Source: Clostridia bacterium (GTDB lineage Bacteria > Bacillota > Clostridia > Christensenellales > Aristaeellaceae). Taken from it: a stretch of DNA of 64,000 nt. Positions 34,974-42,959 of the stretch are shown here, in pieces (position 1 is the stretch's first letter; each line of letters begins with the position of its first letter). Below the pieces are notes generated by a model that did not search any database, was not told the origin of the DNA, and worked only from the letters and a program-made list of their open reading frames with translations. The stretch covers positions 82,974 through 146,973 of the forward strand of contig JAFSOC010000028.1 of NCBI GenBank assembly GCA_017447185.1, given 5' to 3'. The position numbers and the translations under genes are program-made.

Positions 34974-36119
34974 ATGCAACTGATCCGGAACACCCTCAGC
35001 CGCTTTGTTTCCTCCGGCCAGATTGCCGGATGCGCCGTCAGGATCCTCCGGAAGGACGAGGTCCTTTACGAAGGCAGCTTCGGCTATGCGGATATTGAAA
35101 AGAAAGTGGAGATGTCCTCCGAAAACACGATCTTCCCCATCGCCTCCATGTCCAAGGTCGTTACGGTGGCAGCCATCATGCAGCTGTATGAGCAGGGCCT
35201 GTTCAAGATGTGGGATCCGGTCAGCGAATATCTTCCGGGATTCAAATCCCCGAAAATCGCGAGGGAAAACCCGGACGGATCCTATGAGATCGTGGATGCC
35301 AAAGGCGAAGTAACCATGCGCCAGCTGTTCACGATGACCAGCGGCGTCCCCTATTGCTGGGGAGATACGGCCGCCGGCCGGATCCGGGCCGAAAAGGAAA
35401 AGGAATACATGGCATCCGGGGAGCCCTTCCCGGGTACTGTGGCATATGCCAACCTGGTAGGCCAGCTTCCCCTCGCCTTTGAGCCGGGGGAAAAATGGAT
35501 GTATGGCTTTTCCATTGACGTGCTCGGCGCCGTGGTCGAAGTGCTGACCGGCAAGTCCCTGGGCGAATACATGAAGGAAAACATCTTCGATCCGCTGGGC
35601 ATGAAGAACACCGGGTTCTTTGTTCCCGCGGAAAACCACAGCCGCATCGCCACGCTGTACCATATCAATGACGGCATGAAGCCGGAGCAGCGGAGCTATC
35701 CTTCCGCAAAGCCGGAGTTTGAAAGCGGCGGAGGCGGCCTGTTCTCCACCGTGCCGGATTATTCCCGTTTCGCCCAGATGCTGCTGCACGGCGGCACGCT
35801 GGACGGCGTGCGGATCCTCGGCCGCAAGACCGTTGACCTGATCTCCACGGACCATCTGACGCCGGAGCAGCGGAAAAGCGACAGCTGGGATACGCAGCGC
35901 GGCTATGGCTACGGCCTGGGTGTCCGGGTCATGACCAATCCGGAGCTGGCCGGCATCAACGGTTCCGTCGGTGAATGGGGCTGGGACGGCGCCTTCGGCA
36001 ACTGGTTCTGCGTGGACCCGAAGGAAGAACTGACCTGCGTCTACCTGACCACCAACCTTCCCGGGGATCATTACCGGTTTGTCCCGAAACTGATGGCTTC
36101 CATGTACGCATCCCTGTAA
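34974..36119 (+). CDS. Beta-lactamase-family serine hydrolase
   Basis: A 381-residue class C beta-lactamase/esterase-fold protein (Pfam beta-lactamase type). The nucleophile motif is IASMSKVVT (SxxK) near residue 60; the Tyr motif is probably WMYGFSIDVLG near 180, and a late GEWGWDGAFGNWF segment stands where H/K-x-G is expected. No signal peptide, so it acts in the cytosol, more likely as an esterase or peptidase than a true beta-lactamase. The ATG at 34974 is preferred because AAAGG lies nine bases ahead; the ATG nine bases earlier abuts it. It is cotranscribed with the aldolase gene. Confidence 0.87.
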   Translation: MQLIRNTLSRFVSSGQIAGCAVRILRKDEVLYEGSFGYADIEKKVEMSSENTIFPIASMSKVVTVAAIMQLYEQGLFKMWDPVSEYLPGFKSPKIARENPDGSYEIVDAKGEVTMRQLFTMTSGVPYCWGDTAAGRIRAEKEKEYMASGEPFPGTVAYANLVGQLPLAFEPGEKWMYGFSIDVLGAVVEVLTGKSLGEYMKENIFDPLGMKNTGFFVPAENHSRIATLYHINDGMKPEQRSYPSAKPEFESGGGGLFSTVPDYSRFAQMLLHGGTLDGVRILGRKTVDLISTDHLTPEQRKSDSWDTQRGYGYGLGVRVMTNPELAGINGSVGEWGWDGAFGNWFCVDPKEELTCVYLTTNLPGDHYRFVPKLMASMYASL

Positions 36120-36147
36120 TTTCTCATCTTCAGAAGGAGATATGAAA

Positions 36148-37185
36148 ATGGTATCCTTTGAGAGCGATTATATCGCCGGAGCGCATCCGGATATCCTCCG
36201 GCGCCTGGCGGAAACCAACCTGGAGCCGCTGCCCGGATACGGCTCGGATCCCTACTGCGAGCGCGCAAAGCAGAAGATCCGGGACTGCGTCGGCCTGCCG
36301 GAGGCGGAAGTGGCGTTCCTGGCCGGCGGCACCCAGACCAATGCCGTCGTCATCTCCACCCTGCTTTCGGACTGGGAAGGCGTCCTGGCCGCAAAAACCG
36401 GCCACATCAGTTCCCATGAGGCCGGCGCGATTGAGTATACCGGCCATGAAGTGCTGGAGCTGCCGCAGCGAAACGGGAAAATCGATCCGGAAGACCTGCG
36501 CGCATATCTTACCGCGTATTTCGCGGATGAGAACCATGAGCACATGACCTTCCCCGGCATGGTCTACCTGTCGCACCCGACCGAATACGGTACCCTGTAT
36601 TCGAAAGCGGAGCTGCAGGGCATTTCGGAAATCTGCAGGCAGTACAGCCTCCCCCTGTATATGGACGGAGCGCGCCTGGCCTACGGCCTCATGAGCCGGG
36701 AAACCGACCTGTCCCTCCGGGAGATCGCGGAGCTTTGCGATGTGTTCTATATCGGCGGAACCAAGGTCGGCGCCCTGTGCGGGGAGGCCGTCGTCTTCAC
36801 GAAGGGAAACATGCCGAAGCATTTCCTGACCTCCGTCAAAAAAAGAGGCGCCCTCCTTGCGAAGGGCCGCCTCCTGGGCGTTCAGTTTGATGCGCTGTTC
36901 ACCGATGACCTGTATTTCCGCATCGGGCAGCATGCCATCGATATGGCGGAAAAGCTGAAGCAGATCCTTGCCGCCCGCGGGCTGCCGCTGTCTGTGCAGT
37001 CGCCGACCAACCAGCAGTTTGTCATCCTGGAAAACCGGCAGATGGAACAGCTCCGGGACAGGATCGTCTTCAGCTTCTGGGAGAAGTACGACGAGACCCA
37101 CACCGTGGTCCGCTTCGCCACCGGCTGGTCCACCACGGACAGCGACCTGCAGGCTCTGGACGACGCGCTTTCCTCACTTTCCTGA
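36148..37185 (+). CDS. Low-specificity threonine aldolase/beta-eliminating lyase family protein
   Basis: A 345-residue fold-type I PLP enzyme of the threonine aldolase group, which splits L-threonine or allo-threonine to glycine and acetaldehyde. Visible are the early YGSDPYCERAKQKI and AFLAGGTQTNAVVIS segments, the HISSHEAGAIEYTGHE stretch, MDGARLAYGL and the PLP-lysine region FYIGGTKVGAL. ATG 36148 is eight bases after AAGGAG; the ATG six bases earlier is too close. It overlaps msrA tail-to-tail by 12 bases, with no terminator seen. Confidence 0.9.
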   Translation: MVSFESDYIAGAHPDILRRLAETNLEPLPGYGSDPYCERAKQKIRDCVGLPEAEVAFLAGGTQTNAVVISTLLSDWEGVLAAKTGHISSHEAGAIEYTGHEVLELPQRNGKIDPEDLRAYLTAYFADENHEHMTFPGMVYLSHPTEYGTLYSKAELQGISEICRQYSLPLYMDGARLAYGLMSRETDLSLREIAELCDVFYIGGTKVGALCGEAVVFTKGNMPKHFLTSVKKRGALLAKGRLLGVQFDALFTDDLYFRIGQHAIDMAEKLKQILAARGLPLSVQSPTNQQFVILENRQMEQLRDRIVFSFWEKYDETHTVVRFATGWSTTDSDLQALDDALSSLS

Positions 37186-37674
37186 GGATTCGCCAAGCTG
37201 AAAGTATTTCGGGGGGATATGGCAGTATCCTCCCGGATTTTTATCCAGATATTTCTGGTGATATTCTTCCGCCGGGAAGAAATACCGGAGCGGCTGGACC
37301 TCAACGGCAAAAGTCTTGCCGGCTGCCTTTTCCTGCCGGCTGTATTCCGCCCGGATCTCCTCCTGCTGCTCCTCTTCGGTATAGTAGATCCCGGTCCGGT
37401 ACTGAATCCCGGTATCGTGTCCCTGACGGTTGACGGAAACCGGATCGATCACCATGAAGTAATATTCCAGCAGCTTTGTCAGGCTGATCCGCGCTTCGTC
37501 ATAGTCGATGCGCACGGTCTCCGCGTGGCCGCTGTTTCCGCACACATCCTTGTAGCTCGGCGAGGTTTCCGGGCCGTTCGCGTACCCGACCTCCGTCCGG
37601 ATCACGCCGTCAAACTGGTCGAAGAATTTCTGGGTCCCCCAGAAGCAGCCGCCTGCAAGATAGATCGTTTTCAT
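37174..37674 (-). CDS. msrA: Peptide methionine sulfoxide reductase A
   Basis: Reduces the S-epimer of methionine sulfoxide in proteins. The 166-residue product has the catalytic AGGCFWG motif at residues about 7-13, EVGYANG, the SGHAETVRIDYDEARIS segment and YHQKYLDKNP near the end. No MsrB domain is fused. ATG 37674 gives the family N-terminus; the 17 codons upstream look non-coding. It converges on the threonine aldolase-like gene. Confidence 0.95.
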   Translation of the reverse strand: MKTIYLAGGCFWGTQKFFDQFDGVIRTEVGYANGPETSPSYKDVCGNSGHAETVRIDYDEARISLTKLLEYYFMVIDPVSVNRQGHDTGIQYRTGIYYTEEEQQEEIRAEYSRQEKAAGKTFAVEVQPLRYFFPAEEYHQKYLDKNPGGYCHIPPKYFQLGESSGK

Positions 37675-37752
37675 TCCGTTTCCGTCTCCTGTCTCAGTAT
37701 CTCCTGTCTCCGCCCATCTTATCACATCCTGCCGGCGAAGAGAAGCCGGCAG

Positions 37753-37781
37753 TTGCTTGTTCCGGGATGGTATGATAAAAT
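37753..37781 (+). promoter_or_regulatory. Promoter of the TlpA-like gene
   Basis: TTGCTT (37753-37758), 17-base spacer, TAAAAT (37776-37781), 49 bases before the start codon. Confidence 0.6.
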
Positions 37782-37830
37782 GCAGGCGTTATATGGTTGA
37801 ATATATTTTCCGAAAGGACGGATATCCCTG

Positions 37831-38685
37831 ATGAAAAAAGTTTTCGCGTTCCTGCTGGCGCTGGTGCTCCTGTGCGCGTCTTCTTCCGCGGTTCTCGCGG
37901 ACAGCAAAGCCCCCGGTCTGGGCGACAAAATGCCTGATTTCTCCGTCACAACGATAGACGGAAGCAAGTTCACGCTCTCCGAAGTCCTGAAGGAAAAGCA
38001 GCTGGTGCTGGTGAACCTGTGGTTTTCCGGCTGCACGCCCTGCCGGCTGGAGTTTCCCTTCATGCAGGCTGCCTGGGAAAAGTACCAGGACCGGGTCGCC
38101 GTCGTGGCCCTGTCGGTTGATCCGCGCGACACCCCGGCTGTGCTCCGGGAGTATACGAAAGATGTGGGAATGACCTTCGCGGTGGGACAGGACACGCCCG
38201 GCCTGTCCGAAACGTTCCATATCTTTTCCTATCCCACCACCATGCTGGTGGACCGTTTCGGCAATATTGTTTATATCGGCGCCGGCAGCATCCTGGATGA
38301 AGGGGTCTTCACTTCCCTTTTCGATCAGTTCCTCGGAGATGACTATACGGAAACAAAGGTTAAAGATGCTGTAGCCGAATTTCCGGAAAACCGCTACATC
38401 GTTCTCTTCCTGGATAAGGACTATCACGGCGTGGCGGACTGCTCTGTTTCCTTCTGCACCGATACCGCCTGCGTTCCCGTGACTTCCAACGCGCAGGGCG
38501 CGGCCGTCTTTGACGGTGAGCCGCAGGAATATCACATCCAGCTGGTCGATTATCCGGAAGAATATACCCAGCTCTACATCGGCAGTATAGAAGACGACTG
38601 GAAGGTCGGAGAAGACCATGATTTCTATACAAGCAAAAAAGGCGGCATGATCATCATCCTGATGTACAAAGACGGAGAAATCTGA
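37831..38685 (+). CDS. Secreted TlpA/ResA-like thioredoxin protein
   Basis: A 284-residue protein with a signal peptide (KKVFAFLLALVLLCASSSAVLAD). Residues about 30-165 form a TlpA/AhpC-TSA-type thioredoxin domain with the redox pair in FSGCTPCRLEF and a cis-Pro in FSYPTTMLVD. The C-terminal 110 residues (after DYTETKVKD) form an extra domain with two more cysteines that I cannot assign. It probably handles disulfides outside the membrane. It sits near msrA, another thiol/oxidation enzyme, but divergently, so cotranscription is excluded. Confidence 0.87.
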   Translation: MKKVFAFLLALVLLCASSSAVLADSKAPGLGDKMPDFSVTTIDGSKFTLSEVLKEKQLVLVNLWFSGCTPCRLEFPFMQAAWEKYQDRVAVVALSVDPRDTPAVLREYTKDVGMTFAVGQDTPGLSETFHIFSYPTTMLVDRFGNIVYIGAGSILDEGVFTSLFDQFLGDDYTETKVKDAVAEFPENRYIVLFLDKDYHGVADCSVSFCTDTACVPVTSNAQGAAVFDGEPQEYHIQLVDYPEEYTQLYIGSIEDDWKVGEDHDFYTSKKGGMIIILMYKDGEI

Positions 38686-38726
38686 CGGAGAATCCTCTCC
38701 GGACGGGATCCATGCGTATCTGTTGT

Positions 38727-38757
38727 GAACTGGCAGGCTTCTGTCAGTTCTCTTTTT
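38727..38757 (+). terminator. Terminator of the TlpA-like gene
   Basis: Stem GAACTGGCAG / CTGTCAGTTC (38727-38736, 38741-38750) then TCTTTTTT. The distal half lies inside the last codons of the convergent M28 peptidase gene. Confidence 0.8.
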
Positions 38758-39976
38758 TGCGTTTCCGGAGCAGGTATTCGTCCAGCTTGTTCTGAATGTT
38801 CTCCGGAATATCCTTTGAAACCGGACACCTCACCGCGTCCGCCATACTCTGTGTAAAATCCGCTATGAAGCCGATATCCGCCAGCAGCTGCTCCTCCGAG
38901 AGCAACGCTTTGGTATCGTACCGGTTATGGATGGTCGCCTGGGATTTCGGTGCGATCCGTGCAAAGGAAAGCGCAGGAACGCCGTTGTCCGCAAAAGGCG
39001 TGGAATCGCTGGAGTACACATCCTGCCGGCCGGCCAGTCCCCATCCGCGCAGCGCGCACATGTATTCCAGGTAATGGAGCAGCTTGTCCTCCGCCGAAAC
39101 GCAGGCGATAAACCTGCCCATATAGGTCCCGATCATATCCAGGTTGATGTTCAGCGCAATCTTTTCCAGGTCCTTCTCATGCGCGGCAGTATACGCTTTG
39201 GAGCCCAGCAGGCCGATCTCCTCGCTGCCGCAGAAAATGAACCGGAGGCCGTAGCGCAGCGGCGCCTTCTCCTTCAGCGCGTCCAGGATCCCCAGCAGGC
39301 CGATGCAGCCGGACATGTTGTCGTACGCGCCGTGGGACAGCGGTGTCGTATCATAATGCGCCGTCAGCGCGATCCATTCATCCGTCCGTCCCGGTATTTC
39401 TGCGATCACATTCTGGGAGGTGGTAACCGATTCCGTCTGTTCCACCCGGATGGCAACCGTCGCCGGTGCCGCCTGCACGAGGGCAAAGGCGTCCTTCGCG
39501 TTGATGTTCACGCAGGGAACCTTTCTTCCCAGGGAAACATAGGGGCGCAGCCGCTTCCGGTCAATGTCCCGGTCTTCATAATGCACATCCCCGTCGTAGG
39601 TAATAAAGCCTACGGCGCCGGCATCCAGCAGATCGTGATAGACCCAGTAGGTAATCCCGGTATCCAGCAGCACGATCTTTCCCTGTGCAAGGCAGAGGGA
39701 TGCTTTGTCCGTATTCGGCAGGTAGCACAGCGGCGCTTCCACGCTTCCGCTGCCGCAGAGGGTATAGCCAATGCAGGGAATCTCCCGGCCGTCCGCAGTC
39801 AGTTTTGCCGTATGGACCTCCGCCACATCCACCTCAAAGGATTCCCGGTACACGTTTGCGCCGCGTTCCCGGCAAAGGGACTCCAGGTAGGCAGCCGTTT
39901 CCTTTTCCTCTGCCGATCCGCTGCAGCGCACACGGTCTGTCCTGTTCAGGATCTCCCGGATTGTTTCCTGATTCAT
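38744..39976 (-). CDS. M28-family metallopeptidase with PA domain
   Basis: A 410-residue aminopeptidase-like protein. Residues about 85-190 resemble a protease-associated insert. The M28 zinc ligands are visible: LTAHYDTTPLSHGAYDNMSG (His and Asp), FCGSEEIGLLGS (catalytic and ligand Glu), NLDMIG (Asp) and ATIHNRYDT (His). No signal peptide, so it is probably cytosolic and trims peptides. It starts 21 bases after the QueG-like gene's stop codon and so probably shares its transcript. Confidence 0.9.
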   Translation of the reverse strand: MNQETIREILNRTDRVRCSGSAEEKETAAYLESLCRERGANVYRESFEVDVAEVHTAKLTADGREIPCIGYTLCGSGSVEAPLCYLPNTDKASLCLAQGKIVLLDTGITYWVYHDLLDAGAVGFITYDGDVHYEDRDIDRKRLRPYVSLGRKVPCVNINAKDAFALVQAAPATVAIRVEQTESVTTSQNVIAEIPGRTDEWIALTAHYDTTPLSHGAYDNMSGCIGLLGILDALKEKAPLRYGLRFIFCGSEEIGLLGSKAYTAAHEKDLEKIALNINLDMIGTYMGRFIACVSAEDKLLHYLEYMCALRGWGLAGRQDVYSSDSTPFADNGVPALSFARIAPKSQATIHNRYDTKALLSEEQLLADIGFIADFTQSMADAVRCPVSKDIPENIQNKLDEYLLRKRKKEN

Positions 39977-39997
39977 TCTCTTTTTCCTCCGCAGTTA

Positions 39998-40663
39998 TCA
40001 GTCTGTTTTCTTCTGTCCGAAGGGGCATACCGCCAGGCACTTTCCGCAGGCGTTTTTGCGTCCCAGCTTCGGGATAAACGCGCTGCGCATTTTATTGCAT
40101 TTCCGGTAGTCAATGATCTCTTCCCGGTCCATGCCCGCTTTCCACAGCCGGTTTTTCAGCACCTTGCAGGGGCAGATGTCCACGCATCGGGTACAGTCCG
40201 CCGGACACCGGCTTTCCGTGAATGCCTGCCCGTATTCAAACGGCGCGTCAATCAGGATTGCGGACAACCGGACCCTCGGGCCGTATTTTTCGGTGATGAT
40301 CACATCATTCTTCCCAAACCATCCGATACCGGCACGCGCCGCCGCGGTCTTGAAGGAAAACAGGGCCTTCAGCTCCGTCTCGTTCTGCTGGGCTACCGGC
40401 GGTACCCAGTATTTTACCCCGCGCTGCCGCAGGACGGCTTCGATCTCCTCAACCAGCGCCTCCAGGTTGCCCCGGGCCGTCTGGATTCCCTGTTCAAACC
40501 GCTCCTCCGTATAGTCCTCCGCCGTCAGCTGCTCCCCGTAGGGAACCGCCATGATCAGCGCGGAAGCGTATTCGTCCGCATATTCGCAGTAGGACAGATC
40601 CGTAAACCCATACAGGATTTCCGGATGCCGGGCATAAACCTCCCGGATTTCTTTTTCCAGCAT
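39998..40663 (-). CDS. QueG-like 4Fe-4S double-cluster protein
   Basis: A 221-residue protein resembling the iron-sulfur part of epoxyqueuosine reductase QueG. The cluster motifs are CPADCTRCVDICPCKVL near residue 150 and CNKMRSAF ... CGKCLAVCPFG near the C-terminus, eight or more ligands for two 4Fe-4S centres. The central GWFGKNDVIITEKYGPRVRLSAIL is also QueG-like. It is shorter than true QueG, lacking part of the B12-binding N-terminal domain and the HEAT tail, so it is probably a paralogue of unknown role. Start at 40663, nine bases after AGGAG. Confidence 0.8.
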   Translation of the reverse strand: MLEKEIREVYARHPEILYGFTDLSYCEYADEYASALIMAVPYGEQLTAEDYTEERFEQGIQTARGNLEALVEEIEAVLRQRGVKYWVPPVAQQNETELKALFSFKTAAARAGIGWFGKNDVIITEKYGPRVRLSAILIDAPFEYGQAFTESRCPADCTRCVDICPCKVLKNRLWKAGMDREEIIDYRKCNKMRSAFIPKLGRKNACGKCLAVCPFGQKKTD

Positions 40664-40770
40664 ACTGTTCATCTCCTGATCCCTATCATACCCAATAGCG
40701 CGCCGTTCGTAAAGCTGATATAATATAAAAACAGTTCCCCTGCGGGGAGAACCGGGAGGAGGCAGAAAAA

Positions 40771-41415
40771 ATGGATCTGCACAACATGTATTTTGTTATC
40801 GGCACATCCTATGCGGGTAAATCCACCGTCGTGAAAAACCTGGCGAAAAAGCATCACGGAATCGCCCTGGAGGAAAACTATCACGACGCGAAGCTGCCGG
40901 AGCTCGACAGCCGGGAGTTTCCCAACCTGACCTATACCCGGGATCTGCAGGACTGGCACGAGTTTATCCGGCGCACGCCGGAAGAATATGTAACCTGGCT
41001 GCACAATGTGAAGAAAGAGTGCGAGATCATCGAGCTGCAGATTATTGAGGAGCTGCTGGCCAAACCGGAAGCACAGGGCAAGCTGATTTTTGTGGATACC
41101 AACATCTCCATCGAAACCCTGCACCGGATTTCGGATCCGCAGCACGTCCTGGTCATGATGGCTCCGCCCGAGGACGGCATCAACCGTTTCTTTGACCGGC
41201 CGGACGCGGAAAAGCAGTTCCTCTATCAGCTGATGCTGGAGGAGCCGGATCCCCAGGCCGCCCTGGACAATTACCGGGAAATGCTCACCCTGCTCCATTC
41301 AAAGGAGAGCTATGACAGACTACTGAATTCCGGTTTCCACGTCATCTGGCGGGATGAAAACAGAAGCCAGGAGGAAACGGTCCTCCTGGCGGAAGAAGTC
41401 TTCGGACTGAAGTAA
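40771..41415 (+). CDS. P-loop nucleotide kinase-like protein
   Basis: A 214-residue P-loop NTPase with Walker A IGTSYAGKSTVVK near residues 10-22 and a Walker B-like LIFVDTN near 110. The size and single P-loop suggest a small-molecule or nucleoside kinase of the AAA_18/shikimate-kinase-like type. No base-specific motif is recognisable. A TATAAT box lies at 40719-40724 without a clear -35. A perfect terminator lies downstream, inside the convergent small gene. Confidence 0.75.
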   Translation: MDLHNMYFVIGTSYAGKSTVVKNLAKKHHGIALEENYHDAKLPELDSREFPNLTYTRDLQDWHEFIRRTPEEYVTWLHNVKKECEIIELQIIEELLAKPEAQGKLIFVDTNISIETLHRISDPQHVLVMMAPPEDGINRFFDRPDAEKQFLYQLMLEEPDPQAALDNYREMLTLLHSKESYDRLLNSGFHVIWRDENRSQEETVLLAEEVFGLK

Positions 41416-41419
41416 TCCC

Positions 41420-41587
41420 TTATTCCTTTTCATCATTCATGTGCCGCACGCGGTTGAAGCGGTCCCGGAACGTAACAGCGTCTTCTGTTACGTTCTTTTT
41501 TCCTGTTTTTTCCTTCCGCCACAGCCAGTATCCGACGCCAATCACCGCAAAGAGCAGAACCAGAATCACAATCAATACAGGTCCCAT
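41420..41587 (-). CDS. Small membrane protein, 55 residues
   Basis: A 55-codon gene (MGPVLIVILVLLFAVIGVGY, then WLWRKEK) with one N-terminal membrane helix and a charged tail ending NRVRHMNDEKE. GGGAGG lies eight bases before ATG 41587, and the start is three bases after the stop of the upstream membrane-protein gene, so the two form an operon. I know no family. Its coding sequence carries the reverse complement of the neighbouring gene's terminator stem. Confidence 0.7.
   Translation of the reverse strand: MGPVLIVILVLLFAVIGVGYWLWRKEKTGKKNVTEDAVTFRDRFNRVRHMNDEKE
41468..41501 (+). terminator. Terminator of the P-loop gene, inside an antisense gene
   Basis: Perfect 11-bp stem GAACGTAACAG / CTGTTACGTTC (41468-41478, 41485-41495) followed by TTTTTT on the plus strand. 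Confidence 0.88.
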
Positions 41588-41590
41588 ACT

Positions 41591-42529
41591 TTATGCCTCC
41601 CCTTCTTTTCCTGTTTCCCCTTCCGGCTCCTCCGCGGATGGATTCAGCGGACGGTCGTCAAAAAAGTGCCTGTCAATCCGGTCCACATAGGTGTCCTTCG
41701 GATTCTCCGGAAGATAGCAGACCGTCACTTTCTGTCCGATGAAAGCCTTCCTGCCGAATTTCCGGGTGGTATACCGGGAAATATCCGTTCGTGTTTCATA
41801 CTCTGTATCATCCACCGTGTACAGGATCCGGGCATAGTTCTCCGTTACCGCTTCGTCATCCCGGTCCAGGTCGGTTTCCCCGATGATCTGCACAATCTTT
41901 CCTTCCGCCCGGCCGGTTTTCCGGCGGCGCGCTGCGGAGCGGCGGCAGGCAGCAACAATCTTCGGAATGCTGAAACCGATTATCAGCGTCACCAGGTATA
42001 CAATTGCGATCCAGGTATCCGGGCTCGCAATCTTGCTCTCGAAATCCCGGACGATCCGGTAAACCATGTAAACCAGCAGCATGTCCAGCAGCACCCGGAT
42101 CAGGACGGCCAGGGCGTGTTCAAACTTCGTCCTGCGGGACGCAAACCAGAAATACAGCAGCATTGCGTACACCAGCGCCAGGAAGGCGCCGGATGTAATC
42201 AGGGCGGATGTCATGTTATGAATCGGCGGCAGCGCTTCCTGCAGGATGATCACAACCGCCAGCAGGCACAGCACGCCCTGGGAGAATACCAGCAGCGACG
42301 GCCGTTTCCGGCGGATCGCTGCGTAGGCCATCCAGTTCAGCACAATCACGCCGAGGGCTGCCGGAAGAATCCAGAAGACCGCTGATTCATTCTGGCGCAC
42401 CGCGTTGCCCAGCGGCTTGGCCAGCAGCCAGAGAATTGCCGCCGGAACGAGCACATACAGAAACAAGCCCTTCAGAATCGTGTTCCGGAGCTGTATCCTG
42501 CGGGAACGCTGCGTATCTGTCCTGTCCAT
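41591..42529 (-). CDS. Polytopic membrane protein with DUF3592-like C-terminal domain
   Basis: A 312-residue protein with about six membrane helices in residues 15-195 (GLFLYVLVPAAILWLLA, AVFWILPAALGVIVLNW and others). A soluble C-terminal domain of about 100 residues contains RILYTVDDTEYETRTDISRY and VTVCYLPENPKDTYVD, the pattern of DUF3592-type beta domains. Function unknown. ATG 42529 has GAGAG seven bases ahead; an ATG eight codons upstream (42553) lacks a site but is possible. The 55-residue membrane protein is its operon partner. Confidence 0.75.
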   Translation of the reverse strand: MDRTDTQRSRRIQLRNTILKGLFLYVLVPAAILWLLAKPLGNAVRQNESAVFWILPAALGVIVLNWMAYAAIRRKRPSLLVFSQGVLCLLAVVIILQEALPPIHNMTSALITSGAFLALVYAMLLYFWFASRRTKFEHALAVLIRVLLDMLLVYMVYRIVRDFESKIASPDTWIAIVYLVTLIIGFSIPKIVAACRRSAARRRKTGRAEGKIVQIIGETDLDRDDEAVTENYARILYTVDDTEYETRTDISRYTTRKFGRKAFIGQKVTVCYLPENPKDTYVDRIDRHFFDDRPLNPSAEEPEGETGKEGEA

Positions 42530-42555
42530 ATTCGTTCTCTCTTTTTCGTTCATTT

Positions 42556-42957
42556 CGCGTGTCAGCTTATGATACCATGCCGGGACCGGTTCTTACAAGC
42601 CGCTCACGGAACAATCCCCCTCTTCCGGAAGAGGGGGATTGCCTCGGGAAAACTGTTTTCCTGTCTGGAGAATCAGAGGGTGGGATAGACCTTCTTGATG
42701 TATTTCTTTACATCATCAATGGTAATGCCGCCCCGTTTTAGTGCACCAAAAATCCATGAAGTCCTTGATTTTCCTTGCGTTCAAGGATTTTTAGTGCACC
42801 ATTTTTTTAGGTGCCAACGACCTTTTTGGCCTGGGAGAATGCCCAAGTTCCAATCTGGACAGCTTAATTATATCACACGGGCCCCTATGAAAAAAAGTGA
42901 TATAAGGTGATATTTAGTGGGATACTTTTATATATGGCACTGGATGCATAATCATCA
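42556..42957. other. Gene-free stretch with palindromes and repeats
   Basis: About 400 bases without an intact gene. It holds a perfect 30-bp palindrome (42612-42641), a second palindrome GGAAAACTGTTTTCC just after it, a short coding-like tail on the minus strand (RGGITIDDVKKYIKKVYPTL then stop at 42673), two direct copies of TTTTAGTGCACCA (42736-42748, 42789-42801) around an inverted repeat, and a perfect 9-bp inverted repeat TTATATCAC / GTGATATAA (42868-42876, 42897-42905). The right half is A/T-rich compared with its surroundings. It marks the left border of the sugar module. Confidence 0.6.
42736..42801. repeat. Direct repeat pair around a stem-loop
   Basis: TTTTAGTGCACCA occurs twice, 53 bases apart. 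Between the copies AAAAATCC and TCCTTGA pair with TCAAGGA and GGATTTTT, giving a long imperfect hairpin. This could be a miniature mobile element or the scar of one. Confidence 0.5.
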
Positions 42958-42959
42958 GA

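Noticed and set aside
34974-36119. Call of a true beta-lactamase resistance gene
   Set aside because: No signal peptide and atypical second and third motifs; an intracellular esterase/peptidase of the same fold is more likely.
42736-42801. Repeat pair considered as a CRISPR remnant
   Set aside because: Only two 13-base copies with an inverted-repeat interior; no spacer pattern and no cas genes.
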